A DNA stretch of 7,272 nt, taken from positions 1 through 7,272 of the forward strand of contig JAUQQI010000219.1 of NCBI GenBank assembly GCA_030549955.1, written 5' to 3'. Made by a program: the position numbers and the translations under genes. Below are positions 6,362 through 7,272 of this stretch, one piece after another (positions within the stretch are counted from its first letter, which is position 1; the number at the start of each line of letters is the position of its first letter). Below the pieces are notes generated by a model. That model ran no database searches. It worked only from the letters and a program-made list of their open reading frames with translations, and was not told the DNA's origin. Source of the DNA: Chloroflexota bacterium. Its GTDB lineage: Bacteria > Chloroflexota > Dehalococcoidia > JAUQQI01.

Positions 6362-7272
6362 GTCCTGACCTCCCGCGGCGCCTCCAGGCCGGCGCCAAAA
6401 AGCTCGACTTCCAGCTCCAGCTCGACCCCGAACCGGGCCTTTACCTGCCGCCGGCCGAGGTTGATGAGGGCCAGAACGTCGGCGGCGGTGCCGTCGTCCA
6501 GATTGATAATGAAGTTGGCGTGGATGGGCGAGAACATTACACCCCCGACCCTGACGCCCTTAAGTCCGGCCCGTTCGAGAAGCCAGCCGGCCGGGGCATC
6601 AGGACCCGGGTTCTTGAAGGTTGAGCCGGCGCTCGGTTCAAAGGGCTGGGTCCGGCGCCGGTGCTCCACCGCCGCCCGGAGGCGGGCGCTGGCGGCCGCC
6701 GGGTCAGACCGTACCAGCCGGAGGCTCGCGGCCAGGATGACCCAGCCCCTGGCCTCCCCCCGCCGGAAGCGGCTGTCCCGGTAAGCGAGCCCGAGGTCGG
6801 CGGCCGGCCACGTCGCCCGGCCATGCTCGGGGTGGAAAACGTCAATAGACTCCAGGATGTCAGCGGTGGCACCCCCGAAGGCGCCGGCATTATTCACTAC
6901 GGCCCCGCCGACCGAGCCCGGCACCTGGACGGCCCACTCAAGGCCAGCCAGGCCGAGCCCGGCCGTTACCCGGGCAAGCTTCGGCAAGGCCGTTCCCGAA
7001 GCCGCCCGGACAACGGCCCCGTCGGCAGTCTCCTCCACCGACAGGCTGTCGGTCTGGTTGACGACGACCAGGCCGTCAAAACCCCGGTCCGAAACGACCA
7101 GGTTGCTCCCCCGACCGATGACCCGGTACGGGATTCCTCGCCGGTAAGCCTCCTCCACCGCCCCGATGAGGTCGTCAAGGGTCCGGACCTTTACCAGGTA
7201 GGCGGCGGGTCCGCCGACGCGCAGGGTCGTGTATTTCCGGAGCGGAACGGCCCGCTGCCAGCCCCTCGGGGG
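6349..7272 (-). CDS. murB: UDP-N-acetylenolpyruvoylglucosamine reductase MurB, 5' end outside window
   Basis: MurB is a cytosolic FAD enzyme that reduces UDP-GlcNAc-enolpyruvate with NADPH to UDP-MurNAc, the second committed step of peptidoglycan precursor synthesis. The frame is open from 7272, giving 307 visible residues. Residues 14-23 read YTTLRVGGPA, the usual N-terminal motif. FAD-domain motifs follow: GRGSNL (53-58), a VPGSVGG-NNAG stretch (about 117-130), and YRDSR (164-168). GSTFKNP (216-222) carries the catalytic Ser217. LELEVELFG (285-293) near the C-terminus carries the acidic catalytic residue, one of its Glu residues. No ATG, GTG or TTG lies before the YTTLRVGGPA motif, so the true start is beyond the window edge, probably by a few to about 25 codons. 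A GTG at 7158 is an internal Val, not the start. The GSTFKNP form with a compact C-terminal region fits the shorter Gram-positive type. It overlaps ddl by 13 nt. Confidence 0.97.
   Translation of the reverse strand, partial: PPRGWQRAVPLRKYTTLRVGGPAAYLVKVRTLDDLIGAVEEAYRRGIPYRVIGRGSNLVVSDRGFDGLVVVNQTDSLSVEETADGAVVRAASGTALPKLARVTAGLGLAGLEWAVQVPGSVGGAVVNNAGAFGGATADILESIDVFHPEHGRATWPAADLGLAYRDSRFRRGEARGWVILAASLRLVRSDPAAASARLRAAVEHRRRTQPFEPSAGSTFKNPGPDAPAGWLLERAGLKGVRVGGVMFSPIHANFIINLDDGTAADVLALINLGRRQVKARFGVELELEVELFGAGLEAPREVRTWVS
6369..6374 (-). promoter_or_regulatory. Shine-Dalgarno site of ddl
   Basis: GGGAGG reads on the minus strand inside the 3' end of murB, 7 nt upstream of the ddl ATG. 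The ideal spacing fixes the ddl start and the 13-nt overlap with murB. Confidence 0.75.

Noticed and set aside
7156..7158. GTG as the start of murB.
   Set aside because: The frame continues upstream to the window edge and encodes the conserved YTTLRVGGPA motif, so this GTG is an internal Val codon.
1..7272. RNA genes, CRISPR arrays, insertion sequences, phage genes, terminators.
   Set aside because: None seen. Coding covers nearly every base, the largest gap is 32 nt, and the frequent CCGG/CCCGGG strings are what GC-rich codon use produces.

Overview
The window is a tightly packed stretch of a bacterial division and cell wall (dcw) cluster. All eight genes lie on the minus strand, so transcription runs from high to low coordinates. 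In reading order they are murB (5' end beyond the window), ddl, ftsQ/divIB, sbp (small basic membrane protein), ftsA, ftsZ, an M20-family metallohydrolase, and a short-chain dehydrogenase/reductase (SDR) whose 3' end runs off the window at base 1. There is almost no non-coding DNA: the gene junctions are overlaps of 13, 22, 4 and 1 nt, then gaps of 32, 2 and 6 nt. This looks like one long operon with translational coupling.

The base composition is clearly GC-rich (above 60% by eye), with codon third positions dominated by G and C. The sbp family between ftsQ and ftsA is typical of Gram-positive lineages. The FtsZ C-terminal peptide is of the LDIPxFLRR type, also common in Bacillota. Together these suggest a GC-rich member of the Bacillota (a clostridial or thermophile-like lineage) or a close relative. 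The genus cannot be named from sequence inspection alone.

Function by region: 7272-6349 (murB) and 6361-5246 (ddl) supply peptidoglycan precursors, namely UDP-MurNAc and D-Ala-D-Ala. 5267-4527 (ftsQ/divIB) is a bitopic divisome protein. 4530-4171 (sbp) is a small polytopic membrane protein of unknown role. 4171-2933 (ftsA) is the actin-like membrane tether of FtsZ, and 2900-1833 (ftsZ) is the tubulin-like Z-ring GTPase. 1830-559 (M20 hydrolase) and 552-1 (SDR) are metabolic enzymes joined directly to the 3' end of ftsZ. They have no evident role in division, and their substrates cannot be assigned from sequence.

I found no RNA genes, CRISPR arrays, mobile elements, convincing terminators or convincing promoters. 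The window is mostly ordinary core-genome content and I see no clear undescribed system. The points worth a second look are the gene neighbourhood (ddl inside the cluster, M20 and SDR following ftsZ), a tandem Shine-Dalgarno arrangement before ftsZ, a short FtsZ linker, and an atypical substrate-side motif in the M20 enzyme.
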